A stretch of DNA of 64,000 bases, from assembly GCF_901709675.1 (NCBI RefSeq), contig NC_051096.1, positions 5,545,001 to 5,609,000 on the forward strand, given 5' to 3'. Positions 25,601 through 37,300 of this stretch are shown piece by piece. Each line of letters begins with the position of its first letter. Within the stretch, counting starts at the first letter, position 1. The position numbers were made by a program, and so were the translations under genes. Under the pieces are notes generated by a model. It worked only from the letters and a program-made list of their open reading frames with translations. It was not told the origin of the DNA and made no database searches. This DNA comes from Syngnathus acus (taxonomy: Eukaryota > Chordata > Actinopteri > Syngnathiformes > Syngnathidae).

Positions 25601-28600
25601 AGTAATGTCCGATGTCGTTTTTTCTCCACATAGACAGCGAGCCTTTATATACCAAGCTATAATCAACTCGGAACTATAATTTGAAATATTCAACCGGTAC
25701 GGTCGTTGGGATTTAATAAAAAGCAGGCAAACGTACAGGACTACTAAATACTCATTGAGCAACTTTGGACCACTCACACTGGACTGATGTCATTGAATTA
25801 CAAAGTAAACCAGTTTAAAACGAATCCAACGTGGGCCGAGTGCAACGCTTAAGGTTTTATGAAGTCACAGGAAGCGATTGTGAAATGTCAAAGTCGGAAT
25901 GAATACTCCCCCTCGTCTGCTCTTAACCCTTTCCGTTCGTTTGTTTCTGGATTGTCACGTTAAGCGCGAGGTAGCGTGCCGTGACCCCGTGGTCAGTTCC
26001 TTCACCCTGCAGCACTTCCTGCAGAAGGTCGGCCTTATCGTTCCCCTCATCTTGTGCTGCCTTATGAGGGTTTTTAAAAGCACCAGCTATAATTAGGTGT
26101 CTGAGCCACGCTCAAAAAGCGCGTCTATTTCCGTGAATGTTAAGGAGTCCTTTGGACTCTGAGTGAAGTTGTCCCTCAAGGCCAAAATGCTATCTGGGTG
26201 CATCTTGGTAGACCCTGGAGACATAAATAAATCCCTCTAGAGGCCAAGAGCCAAGATTTAAAATCATCTTCATGGTATCACTGCAGGGCCACATTGGAGG
26301 CTTTTACATTTGGGATTTGACAATGAGATGGAAATTCATGGCGCTGTCCCGATGATTTCACGGTTAGCGAAGATCTTGCTGGAAATTGTGCCCCCAACAT
26401 TCTTTTGTCTTTTTTTTCCAAGGAGAGGCGTCATCCCATCAAAATGATTTTGTAATCTCGAATTAAAGTAAAATAAATTCAATATTGTGTTGCTTTAAAT
26501 CCCAAAACAAAAAGTCTTTTATGACTAGTTTGAACTAACCTTTGCACTGGTATTAATAACTTTACTCAGCTGTCCAGCTTCCTTCTTCCCACCAAGGGGG
26601 TCAACTGCCAAAGGGCATTCAGAGATGACCCTGCAAAATAGTTGGCATACTTGGAAATAATTCCAAACTGATATTGTGCATTCTTATCTGCCTTTGTGCG
26701 TTTTTTTTCTGTCATAGTAAAAATTGGCTGACGATGCGAGGGCACAGCGGGCGGGGTGTTTGCGGAGGGGGATGGTGAGGGAGGGAGGGAGGGGGCGAGT
26801 GGGGGGTCGCCATTCATTTATTCTCATTGGGGGAGCTGCTCATGTTCTTTTTAGTCATTGTAACAAAAATGAAAAGCAAAACTGATTTGGAGCTAAACTG
26901 GAGATGTCAATCAAAGTTGTCTGCTGTCTTTTTGTATTATTATTTCGACTTTATCGCTCCAACGACTCATTAACAGCACAAAGGGCCACCTTGAAACAAT
27001 CTTGTGCATCTTCTGGACTGCATTCCCAAACACAAGGTCTTGGAATGTTCTCATTCTCACACATGCAGGGAGCTTCTCAACCTTTCTCTTGCCATCCCCT
27101 TCCCCCCATCACCAAACACTTTGCCCTTTCGTCGCCCCCCACAACTTCCTCTCCTTTTCATTTGCTGCAGCCCCCTTTTCAGCATCAGGGATTCTCCTCC
27201 CACTCCAAACAATGTCTGCTTCGCCCTCCTCCAGCTCCCCTTACCCTTGGACCTGTGCCTGGAAGCTGAACCCATAAAAAAATGAAACAGTGAGGAAAGC
27301 ACACATTTTGGCCACCTAATCATTCCGAGCTATTTCGGCAACTGTGACATCAGCTATGGAAGTGCCAGTGGAATTTTTTTTTTTCCAGCAGAACAGTCTG
27401 AACTCTTGAAAGTAGCGCAGGTGAGACATCCAAGTGCGTGCATCCGACCCAACAGAAGAGATTACAGGCATTAAGACACCAGTGGGGGACAATCCTTCCC
27501 CTCACACCTGAGCACCTGTTTGGAAAGCCTCTCCGATAGACAACAAGCGCCCGCCCGGCCGGGTTAAACTTCTGCAACTCTACCCCTTGCCGCTTCATAT
27601 AAATCATTCAATGGCACTAAGATCAAACACAAACATGGAGATGTTAGAGGTTAACCTCCACAGCTATTTTAGCAGCTTTGAACACGGCAGCTGAGCTGAA
27701 AGAAATCTGATAAACACAGCAGGGAGGCATCGAAGCAGTGACACATTCCTGCTCTCTCCATGCCAGCCCCCCCCCCCCCATTACATAATGTTGCCATCTA
27801 TACAGTGAACCATCTACTAATTAGGGCCGAAGCCGAATAGTGAAAATCTCCCCGTAATTAAATAGTTTGCCGTTTTAGTATTGACACATAAAGTTGAAAT
27901 TTGTCTTTGCGGGCCACATAAAATGATGCGATGGGCCGTATCTGGCCCCCGGTCCTCGAGTTTGACACCAATGATTTCAGGCTCCCATAAGTATTTGATT
28001 TCTCTTGCGCTTCGTAATATTAACAAAGGCATCCTGTCAAAGAGACGCCGGCTTCAAATAGATGCCCGGTACTGTTTGCAGTTGAGTAACTTAACGCCCT
28101 TGGTCACTATTTGAGGAAATAGGGTAAGTAAAAAGCACCCGCTGCGTCACTATCTTGAAAGGCAGGAGGAAAAAAAGTCAAACAAAGACATTCTTGCACA
28201 CATATGAGTCTTGAAATGCTTCTCTGGTTCTGATTCATAAATATCCAAAATCCCCCCCCACTTGTAAAGATCACAGGCTGAAACCATGAGCTTGCTCTAA
28301 AGTGTATATTTAACAGAGCAATGAGTCAGTCCATGTGCACGCCTACTGACCCCCCCCCCAAAAAAAAAACAGCAAGCTGACGCTGAGCAACAGGGGAAGC
28401 TTGACAAACAACAACTTGAGAAAACAACCCACAAAACTGCAGCCCGTCATCCAAAACCTCTGAATCATTTCGGATGGGTTCCTACGAGATTGCGGTGAGC
28501 CCGTGAGCTCATCTAATGAAGACCAGCATTGGCTGAACTGAACAGACTGTTCACTTGTACAGCTGATAATCTCGAGTTAGGTCTTGCGTCACGACATATT

Positions 28601-29488
28601 TAAAAGCACACCGCACGGCGAGTGGAAGTAGTGCCGCTGAAGCCGCTTGGTATGAATATTTGAAGCTTTATAAACAAATCAGGAGGTGTCCCACTTTTTT
28701 TTTACTGTGTCAGTTGAGTCTAATTAAGGATGGCCAAATGTAGGCCTCAGGCACATGATCACATTGGCTTATTTTACAGGCTTGAACTGTAACCTATGAT
28801 TATTTTACAACAGTATAAAACAATTTAGGATGAGAATGACCCATTGGCAGTGATCCTTGATCTTTGAGCTCTGATGCTACAAAACACTGACGACATCGAA
28901 AGTATATATAATAGGAAAGTGACAGAGTTGATTTTCAATTGAATTAGAAGCTGAAAAAAATATGTTTATTGTCTCTTGTGTAATCAATTCAGTGAATTAA
29001 ATGAAACATAAGTCATAAAAATAACATAAAATATATATAATTTATATATTTGTATTTGTACAGCATAATTGCAATTTAAAGTGAATATATTCTAATATTC
29101 TAACTGTAATCATAAAAAAATGAAATGTCCGTCTGAGGTGTGCGGTGTGGTGAACCCATTAACATTTTCGCTCTACTTACGCCCCTGCTGGTGAAATAAC
29201 TGTTGAAACATGGGCGACAGATTGGGGAGGAAAAAAAAAAAAAAAAAGAAGAGTCCGTGCGTGCATAAACCAAGCGGTTACGTATCAAGCAAGCGTCTAA
29301 TAAGCAAAAGTGACAGTGCGTTCTTAATCTTATAACCACAAAGGATTTCCTCCGATCCGATCCTTTTCCCTGCAAAGTTAAAATCCAATATAAAAGTTAA
29401 TTCATCGCCTGCAGCTTTTTTCCTTCTGATATCAGCAAACCCACTTTGACACCCGAGGCACCGTTAAGTCACTTACTTTATATTTCAT
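13657..29488 (-). CDS. nedd9: NEDD9 (HEF1/CAS-L), CAS-family focal adhesion scaffold (7 coding exons)
   Basis: Exons in transcript order are 29477-29488, 21795-22163, 16367-16465, 16116-16271, 14434-15597, 14268-14357 and 13657-14202, giving 811 aa (human 834) with GT-AG junctions in phase 0 throughout. NEDD9 is a docking protein phosphorylated by FAK and Src at focal adhesions, with roles in migration and mitosis. Residues about 6-66 form the SH3 domain (ALYDN, GGLEGWWLC). A substrate domain follows with about a dozen YxxP motifs of YQVP, YDVP, YDFP and YDIP type. A serine-rich bundle follows NRLSFSSTGSTRS, and the Src-binding motif YDYVHLQ is at 594-600. The C-terminal FAT-like region contains PPRIFVAHSKFVILSAHKL. 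The start MKYK is a 12-nt coding exon matching human isoform 1. The motif content and the SMIM13/TMEM170B neighbours exclude BCAR1, EFS and CASS4. Confidence 0.95.
24433..24672. mobile_element. Nonautonomous hAT-like DNA element (about 240 bp)
   Basis: The ends are inverted repeats, GGTGTCAAA at 24433 and TTTGACACC ending at 24672. The interior contains GCGGGCCGCAT, GAGGGGCCGCATAAAATGATG and GGCGGGCCGTATCTGGCCC, a signature of a family common in fish genomes. There is no coding capacity. A clear target-site duplication is not visible, so the superfamily assignment is tentative. Confidence 0.6.
27909..27970. mobile_element. Fragment of the same hAT-like element
   Basis: GCGGGCCACATAAAATGATG, GATGGGCCGTATCTGGCCCC and the terminal TTTGACACC match the 3' third of the element at 24433-24672 with few differences. 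The 5' part is missing. Confidence 0.6.
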
Positions 29489-29800
29489 TTTGCCGCTCCT
29501 CTAAAAGATTCCAAAATAGATGAGAATTATCCGCTTGTGTCGCATCAATGACAAAGAACTTTGGTGTAGTTAAGCAGCCATCCGGGGCTGCACAGACGGA
29601 GTAGCTCGCCGACTGAAACGCTCCTAGAACCGGACTGAGCCTTTGCGCTCAACATCTACCACCGTCCGCTTCTCTGCGCTCTGACGAAATGCGCTCTTCT
29701 GCATACGAGGCACCGATTGGTCCGAACACACACTAGCCCCGCCCTTACCCACCCCACTACCCCCCCTCTAGAAGTGACGTCATTATCATCTCCAAATATA
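29489..29800 (-). promoter_or_regulatory. nedd9: NEDD9 promoter region with CRE, Sp1 and CCAAT motifs
   Basis: Upstream of the MKYK exon on the minus strand lie a CCAAT box (plus-strand ATTGG near 29715), a GC box (plus-strand GCCCCGCCC near 29738-29746) and a perfect palindromic CRE, TGACGTCA, at 29775-29782. No TATA box is evident. The start site is probably between about 29550 and 29700, but the sequence does not fix it. Confidence 0.5.
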
Positions 29801-30251
29801 GTATGAATAGATTCGGATTTATTGGAGCTATTTTTATTTATGCAAAATGTTTAATAATTAGACATTTTTTCTGAAATATCATACAGCCAGAATCAAATTA
29901 AATGGTGCAACTGCGGCCATTTTGCTGCTTGCCTGCCGTAACAATTTTCAAGTAGGAGAAATCACCTCCACTTTTGCAACTCTCTGATGTGCATTGGGTC
30001 ATTTATCACACGCACAAGCTCTTAGTGGCTCATTGTCCACTGGCAAGAGTCATATCCTCACCATGCAAGGTATTCCGAAGCTTGTTTATGCAGCGTGTGC
30101 CTTGCAGCTGCAGCCCATTCAAATGGCTACCGCCGCTATTCTTTTCTGTCTACGGTATGTGATGAAGTGCATTGCAGCACCTGTTTCCTATACCAAACAG
30201 CTTTTCAGTTTGTTTGGATCAGCAAATATTAATCATCCCGTTTCCATAACA

Positions 30252-30575
30252 TTAAGCCGGGCGGAGTCGGTCGTTCAGCGGCGTGCAATTTTCAGCTTGT
30301 TCAACTTGACATCCATTATCAGTTTGCTGCCAGTGGGAGATTTTGCGATCCAGCGAGCTGCGCAATCTCCCGCCAGCTTGAGTTACAGCTTCTAAATCCT
30401 CCTTTTGAACCTCCACAAAGTCAAACAATCCGCAGCTAGTGGAAGATTTGTATTGGGGCCCTGTCTCCTTGACAACAGCCACCATGGCCGCGGTATCTTT
30501 AACTCTCGCACCTAGCAGATTACACGAACGGCTGCAGTAGGTCGGCGGGGTGTTATGATGGCATATTTCAAGCAC
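30252..30575 (-). other. Unidentified open segment with coding-like composition
   Basis: A minus-strand frame is open from about 30621 to a stop at 30252-30254. Its middle reads VKDTAAMVAVVKETGPQY and SCGLFDFVEVQKEDLEAV, with the balanced, helix-like composition of a real protein and unlike the low-complexity shadows around it. A TACTGCAG acceptor-like site lies near 30531. It has no ATG start of its own near the 5' end and no homologue that I recognise. It could be a terminal exon, a decayed retrocopy or chance. It lies about 760 nt upstream of the NEDD9 start codon. Confidence 0.3.
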
Positions 30576-33500
30576 GGAAATAGCGGCGGTGTAAGATGAG
30601 ACGCCCGCTTTTCATCTCGCCAGGTGTCAGCGCCGCACGGGTTGCGTAAGAGCCGACCCGGGGTTCAACAGTGGGTGCTACGTGGAGATCACAGGAACGT
30701 GCGAGCGCCGACGCGGGGAACCAAGTCTTAATGGACACAGGAGGAGGACAACGGCTCTTCTGTGCGCCGAGGTGGCCCCTCGCCGCTCACTGTGAAAGTC
30801 TGTTCCTCAAACTTACTCAGACACATTTATGGGAGTCTTAACCCCCCCCTTCTTACCTTCACGTTTCCCTCATGTTGCCTAGCACCTCCGCGTGGGTTTA
30901 GACAGATGAGACCTCAGTTAGTGTCTCCGTCTTTGTGCCCTGTGACCTCACGGCCCGGCAGCGGCACGGAGGAATGCACAAAATACACACAAAAAAAAGG
31001 AAAGAAGAGTAAGTCTGAAACAATGTTGTTTTGCTGCCAAAGGTCGCCTCACTCTCGAGTCGTACTGATTTACATCCCAAAACCACCAAAAGCTTTTGCC
31101 TGGTAACAAGATCATGCTGATAATAGTTTTGACATTTTCAAGATTTACAAAATCCAGTCAGAATTGAGAAATAGAATAGTGGCTACGATAATTGGAGCGG
31201 AATGGTGTGAAATAAACCAAACGACCAATGCGGCATTGAGGGCCCCCCGACTTGAACAAATGTGACTGACATGGCGGCTTTCATTTAAATGTAATTTCCA
31301 CAGTTGTATTTCAATGAGCTGAATAGCTCCTTGTAACACGACTAAAGGCATCTCTTTATCTGGCCGTCAACTTGGCAGCGATAAAGGTGAAGACTGAAAA
31401 ACAAGGCCATAAATAAACAGAATTAGGGCTCCTTCGCATTGCACCATGCGCACTGTGCACATGATTTACTGATTCAACTGGATGCCAAGGCCATTTTTTA
31501 TATTCTGGTGTTCACAGTTTTTTTTTTTTTTAAATGGCTCACACTTGTTCATTCATTGTGCACAGCTCAGGCCAGCCTACCTTCTTCCCCCAGTGAGTAA
31601 TTTGCCTGTGCATTGCTCTTGTATTGCTAGCGAGCTAACTGTTCATCATTCTGTCAGCAGCCACTGCAGGATAATGTTTCAGTGTCAAGAGAAGTTTTAA
31701 AATTCATGATATACTGATCCCCCCCCCCCGCTTACAGCTCGTTATTGACAAGACGGGGGTGAAAAATCCCGTTTTTCGAATTGACTGTGCGCAGATCCTA
31801 CACTTGAACTTCCAATCATTCTCTTCACTGAGCAATAAGCTTTGTCATCCTCTCTCAAATTGATCCCGCTGGTTCACCCTGATCTTTGTGACGATATAGA
31901 AGCAGAGGTGTGATTACGTGTTGACACTCTCATTTCTGCAGCAAAGATTTTCAGCCGTTGCTGAGGTGTCAGACTGCTCGTATCAACTCTCGCTCTGATT
32001 GAACCTTGTTTTCTATGTGTGTGTGTCATGTGTGTTTACTGTGTGTATGCAGATTTAATCAGGCCAATGATCCCATGGGTGTGTTAAAGCAGCAGTGAGA
32101 AAGAAATGAGATCCTCATTTGCTGAATGGGATTATGAGGCAGCTAAAAATCTGCAAATTAGCTTTACGGAATCCCCAAAATGCAACTATTTGACATTTTC
32201 TTCGAGCAACAAAGGCTTGAACGTAAAATGAATCCATATTTTTTGTATTCAATGTTGTCATCTTGCGATAGACAATGGCTGCTATGAACTGCTGAGCAAT
32301 TAAATCTCCAGACCGCAAAACGCAGATACGAAACAGATGAGCAGTAAATCGTCCCGTTTGAATTTCATATGTAAACAAACATGATATTGTTGAAATATCG
32401 ACGTAATCTGCTCAGTTGCGTCCTCGAGTCCTCCATTTTAGTCAAGTCCGTGCCAAAGTCTGCTTTGCCTGTGCGATGCATCCAGCACATTTGGACTCTT
32501 GGAGCTGTCCAAGGCACTGAAACAAAAGCACAGAGAGGAAAACATTGTGGTTTTGGCTTTGCTCTGCTGGTTATTTATGGTGAGTATCCATCCATCCTTT
32601 TGTGCTTTGTGGGCAGTGACGACGCGGGAGGGAATTCTTGGAAGGGAATGTTATAAATAACTGAAATGTGCCTCAAATGTTTGGTGAGCAGTGAAGGCTG
32701 GCAGGGCACTTGAGTCGAACTATGCAAAAAAAAAAAAAAAAAAAAAAAAACATGGCTGTGCCAAGTGTGACCTACTTTTCGTGTCTTCAAACTGCTCGCC
32801 TCCCCCGCTAGCTATCAATCATCTCTCAAGCTCATGCCCCCTGCACATCTCAAAAGACAGGAAAAACCAATATCTGAGAGCAAATATAGTTCATGATTTT
32901 CAAAACAGACTACTAGAATAGTTTTCTAAAGATTTGGAAGGCTTTTTGTCCAAACAGGCTACCGATGGATAGTTTCTTAATGTAGGGTGTAGTCCGGCCT
33001 GGCACATTGCTCAATACAACAAATCTAATTGTGGCCCAGTCACAGTGCTCTGATTGCTCTTGAACACCAAGCTCCGCCAGGGATGTGTGGTTGAAAACTA
33101 AAACGAGCGCTGGATTTGGAAAGGGACGAAGTGAGACACGGTGAGACTCAGGACAGGCTCTTAAGTCCAATGAAGAGGTGATCCAATCCAAAGCCTCACT
33201 GGAAGGTGCATGTCATTATTCATTAGTGCTCTTCGCTTCCGCCCACAAATCTGCGAGCGTTTAAACTCCCACAAGAAATGTCTCATTCGATTATATTTTA
33301 TGTGTCACTGTAACATTTAAAGCCTACTTAAATTGGACAATAAGATTTCAGGTCAGGAAATGATTACTGTAAATCTAAAGGTCCATAAAAGTATTAGGAT
33401 ATATCTTCTGAAATGTCTATTTGTTTAAATTCTAAATTTTTTTAGATGAGCGAATAAGGATAGAAAAGGCTCCCAGTCGTGAGGACCTCGAAGCTCGGTT

Positions 33501-34071
33501 TTGCGACACACGTATGCATCAAACCTGCCAAGTTGTGGTCAGCACTTTCGGCTCTCCAACGTTTCGCTCCCAGCGCATATGCAGATGTTAGCGGCAGCTG
33601 TTCAGATTTATGTGCGAGGCTGCTCCAGTAGCAGCTGTGCTTTTTTTTTTTTTTTTTTTGCAGAGTCAAATCAAATAAGTGTTTGTGCTTTTGAATTTGT
33701 GTCGTCGGCAAAAACTAAATACAAAACAATCATTAATAATGTGGAAAAAGAAATGTGAAGGCTCCTTCATGCTTAAATGTTTGCACAATGTTATTTTAGA
33801 ATGATTTAACTCTACTAGTTATTTTTAGTTCCATCCATATTAATGAGATGCCAAGTTTCACTCATTGTTCCTCCATCGTTCATTAAATATTAAGTGAAGC
33901 GACATTATTTTTCTTGTTTTGAATCACAGCCTCATATTTTATTACATTTGGATTTTATGACATAATCATGCTAACTACAATTTTTCTTTTGCCAACAATT
34001 GTCATTAGTAATAATTTAGCCATAGGTTGTAAGTGATTTCAGAACAATTTAAATAATTGATAAGAAATTAT

Positions 34072-34309
34072 TACCGTATTTTCCGCACTATAAGGCGCAC
34101 CTAAAAACCTCCAATTTTCTCAAAGTGCGCCTTATAATCAGGTGCGCCTTATATATGGACCAATATTGAGCCACTACAGCAGGCGTGTCCAAAGTCCGGC
34201 CCGCGGGCCAAATGTATATATCTTATATATGGACAAAGTTTTAAAATGGGCCATTCATTGAAGGTGCGCCTTATAATCCGGTGCGCCTTATAGTGTAGAA
34301 AATACGGTA
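34072..34309. mobile_element. Palindromic MITE (about 238 bp)
   Basis: The left end TACCGTATTTTCCGCACTAT and the right end ATAGTGTAGAAAATACGGTA are inverted repeats of about 28 bp. Internal subrepeats of GTGCGCCTTATA occur several times in both orientations. The centre carries a GTCCAAAGTCCGGCCCGCGG segment that resembles a fragment of another repeat. It has no coding capacity. This is a nonautonomous DNA transposon of a kind frequent in fish genomes. The superfamily is not assigned. Confidence 0.8.
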
Positions 34310-37300
34310 TTGACTATTTACAAAAGTGAATATTGGCTCACTATTTGGCAAGAATGCCATAATTTATGGCAAAATAATTTTGCTGATCAATTTCTTAACC
34401 TGAGCTGATTTTCCCAAAATGTTCCTCAGGTATGTTAAAGCTCAATTTTACAACTCTCGCCAACATCTGATAAATATTTCCAGCAAGTAAACACTCAAAG
34501 AGCCAAAAGCAAAGACAGCAGATGAACATCCCATCATTGAAAGAATGTGCCTGCCATTTTGTTTTGTCTGCAGAGCTCATCTGTTTGGCCGTGTTTATAC
34601 GAATCGTTGGCTTTAAGAGGCACGCTTGCTGTAAATCTCCAGTTGTAGACTAAATGATTTGGACTTGGCAACGAAATGTGTCGTGATGCTTATGTTAGTG
34701 ACAAAGCGACATAGCATCAGATTCTAAAGGAAGCCATTTTCCCTTTTTATTTTTCTATTTATCTACCTGGGGCAAAAGCACTTTCACGGGAGCTGCTCCT
34801 TGAACAGAGGGCAGGAATAAAAGAAGAGGTCACGTTACCACCTCCTTTAGCTGCTGCGGGCGATCCAGCTCTACTTCTGACCTGCTTTAACCTGCCAGCA
34901 TGCTTCTCGATCTCCTGAGTCCTCCCCCCATCCCCTCTCCTTTTTTTCTGCTCCAATCCGCCCGCATCCAGCAACACCCACGTCGTCAGCCCTCGCTGTA
35001 TCTCGTTATAAACAAACCCGTTGAAAGCCCGGGGAATGTTTTTGGAAGACAAAAGATGCTTGTTTGTGAGTGACATTCAAAAACACTAATGAAGCTTCAC
35101 TTAAATTGGTAGTTGTTTAGGTTTGAATTAATTACACTTGGTTGTTATAAGAAACTAAAATTCAAAAGTGGTCTATCTTTTTTTTTGGTGTAGACTGTTG
35201 TTGTTTTTCGTTTCTTGATTGTCTCTAAAATAAAATGAAAAAAACCTCGAAAAAAATTCTGATCATTTTTCCAAACCGCTGAACATGACTTAAATCTACA
35301 ACACATGTAACAAATAAAAACCAGTATTGTGTCTTGTATCAGTTTATTTTAAAAATCTGAAATAAAATTGAATAATTCCAACACTTGAATCATTTTTTTC
35401 CAACGTAAAGCATTTCAGATTTTTTTTCAAATTTATTTAAATTATACTGCCGTGAGACAATATGAACGCCCTGTGTACAGTTTCTTTTCTTTTTTTTTTC
35501 TTTTAGGGTGAAGGCAGCTATATTTCATTCTGACAGCTCTATAGTTGTGTGGTACAGTAATACTACCATGCACACACGATACAAACTTCTTTTGAGGGAT
35601 TATACAGAGCAGGATGTTGTTGATTCCAAACAAAGAGGTTAACCTTTCACTCTCCTGGTTTGTTTGCATCACTTTATCGCTAGTGAATGAGCACTCAGGC
35701 AACTTGAGCTCTTTTTATTTCCATGTCAACAGCTCAATATTGAAGATAATTCAGCGAGGGATTTTTTTAGGTTGGAAAGCACAAAGGAGTGTTTTGCAGA
35801 AGAAATATGAGATCGTACTGGGTAAAATTAAACTTGAGGTTTCAATTACATGATTAATGGCGCTTCCGTTCTAAGTCGGAAAAACGAGTACAGACTGAAT
35901 GTTATTGCACAATTTTGTCAGGAGCTGTTGTGTTTGTTTTAAGGCAAGGGGAAAAAAAATTGTAACACAATTCTACATCGCTCTAAATTACAACCGCAAT
36001 ACATATACACAATGAACATGTTGTTAAATTAAATGTGAAAGGCAAATTACAAAACATCCAAATGTGAACTTGTCATTTGATTCCACCGCCTGTCTGCAAG
36101 TTGAGGCCAAAAATGTAAGCCGTCCCCAAATAAAAAATTAAAAAAATAGAGCTGTTTCCCGCCTGCTTGGCACATTTCAGCGCATCAAATCCCGAGTCGC
36201 AAGCAAAGGAGAAGTGGGTCAAGGCAGCTGCTTCCAAACTTGACGATCCCCGTTAGCATAGCGCTGCCAGACTGCATTTCCCCCCCGGCATGAAAACCTC
36301 AAACCCTTTTCCACTCCTGCCACAATCGAGTCGGACCTCTGATGTCTGTCTTCTAAACCTGTTCCCTAACTTGTCACAGCGCTGAGGAAAAATCAATGAA
36401 ATATTAGTTTGAGCTTCAACAGAGGAGAGCTGCTTTAGCATTTGGGATCCCGCAGGGATTCATGCCTGGCCCCTTGCAGTTGTTATCTCTTCAAAACACC
36501 CAAACAGATGATGCTTTGTTTTTCCTGACATGTCTGGACTGGCTTTCCACTTACTGGTTCTTGTATTCCTTCTACAGAGGTCTCATTGATTTCCAATGAT
36601 TTTTTTTTCGGCCCATCATTCTGCATATGATAATATTTCATTTCGAGACCAGGCTTGAAATGAATCTCTTAGCATACTGAGACACTTCCTCACTTATAAA
36701 GCATTTGTTTTGTTTGTGGAGTGTCTTGGGAATAAATTGTCACCATCAAATTATTCTTCTCTTCCTGTTTTTCATTTGCTTACTTTATATTCATGACCCA
36801 GAAGTGTTTTTCAATCAAATATTTTCTGTAATTTTGACTTTATAATTACATTAGCTCATGTTAATGATAAAAACAATGTTGTGTTCCGATTTAGGACGTT
36901 GTCTTAGAAACAAGACAAACCACTGTACTAGATGTGATTAATTGAGAATAATTAATGTCTATTTGGTTAGCCTTGGTCTTATTTGGCTAAAAAAAAAAAA
37001 AGCAGTTACATAGATCAGAATGTAAAATCCTTGTCGGAAAGTCTGATTCAGTAACCCAACGCAAATGAGATTATTTCGAAGCTGCCGATCATTAGTGCTA
37101 AGCCATCCCGGGCCATTGATGACTCATCTGGTCCCACATTAAGTCAATTATATCAATGCAGCAGATGGAAAACATGAATTCAAACTACAACATAGTTTTT
37201 ATTTTGACTATAGCAACATTTTGAACTTCAATTCTCAAGTGGGTTTGAAAAATATTTACTGCGTGTTTCTGGTCTCTTCTAACAGGATTACAAATATATT

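Larger units (their letters stand above)
22164..29476. other. nedd9: NEDD9 intron 1 (7.3 kb)
   Basis: The intron joins the 12-nt first coding exon to the SH3 exon. It holds two hAT-like repeat copies (24433-24672 and 27909-27970), C and T homopolymers, and no other coding exon that I recognise. An alternative first exon of the kind known in human could lie here but was not found. Confidence 0.6.

Noticed and set aside
26904-27285. Three overlapping plus-strand frames in NEDD9 intron 1
   Set aside because: All three forward frames are open over a pyrimidine-rich tract, which shows absence of stops by composition and not coding.
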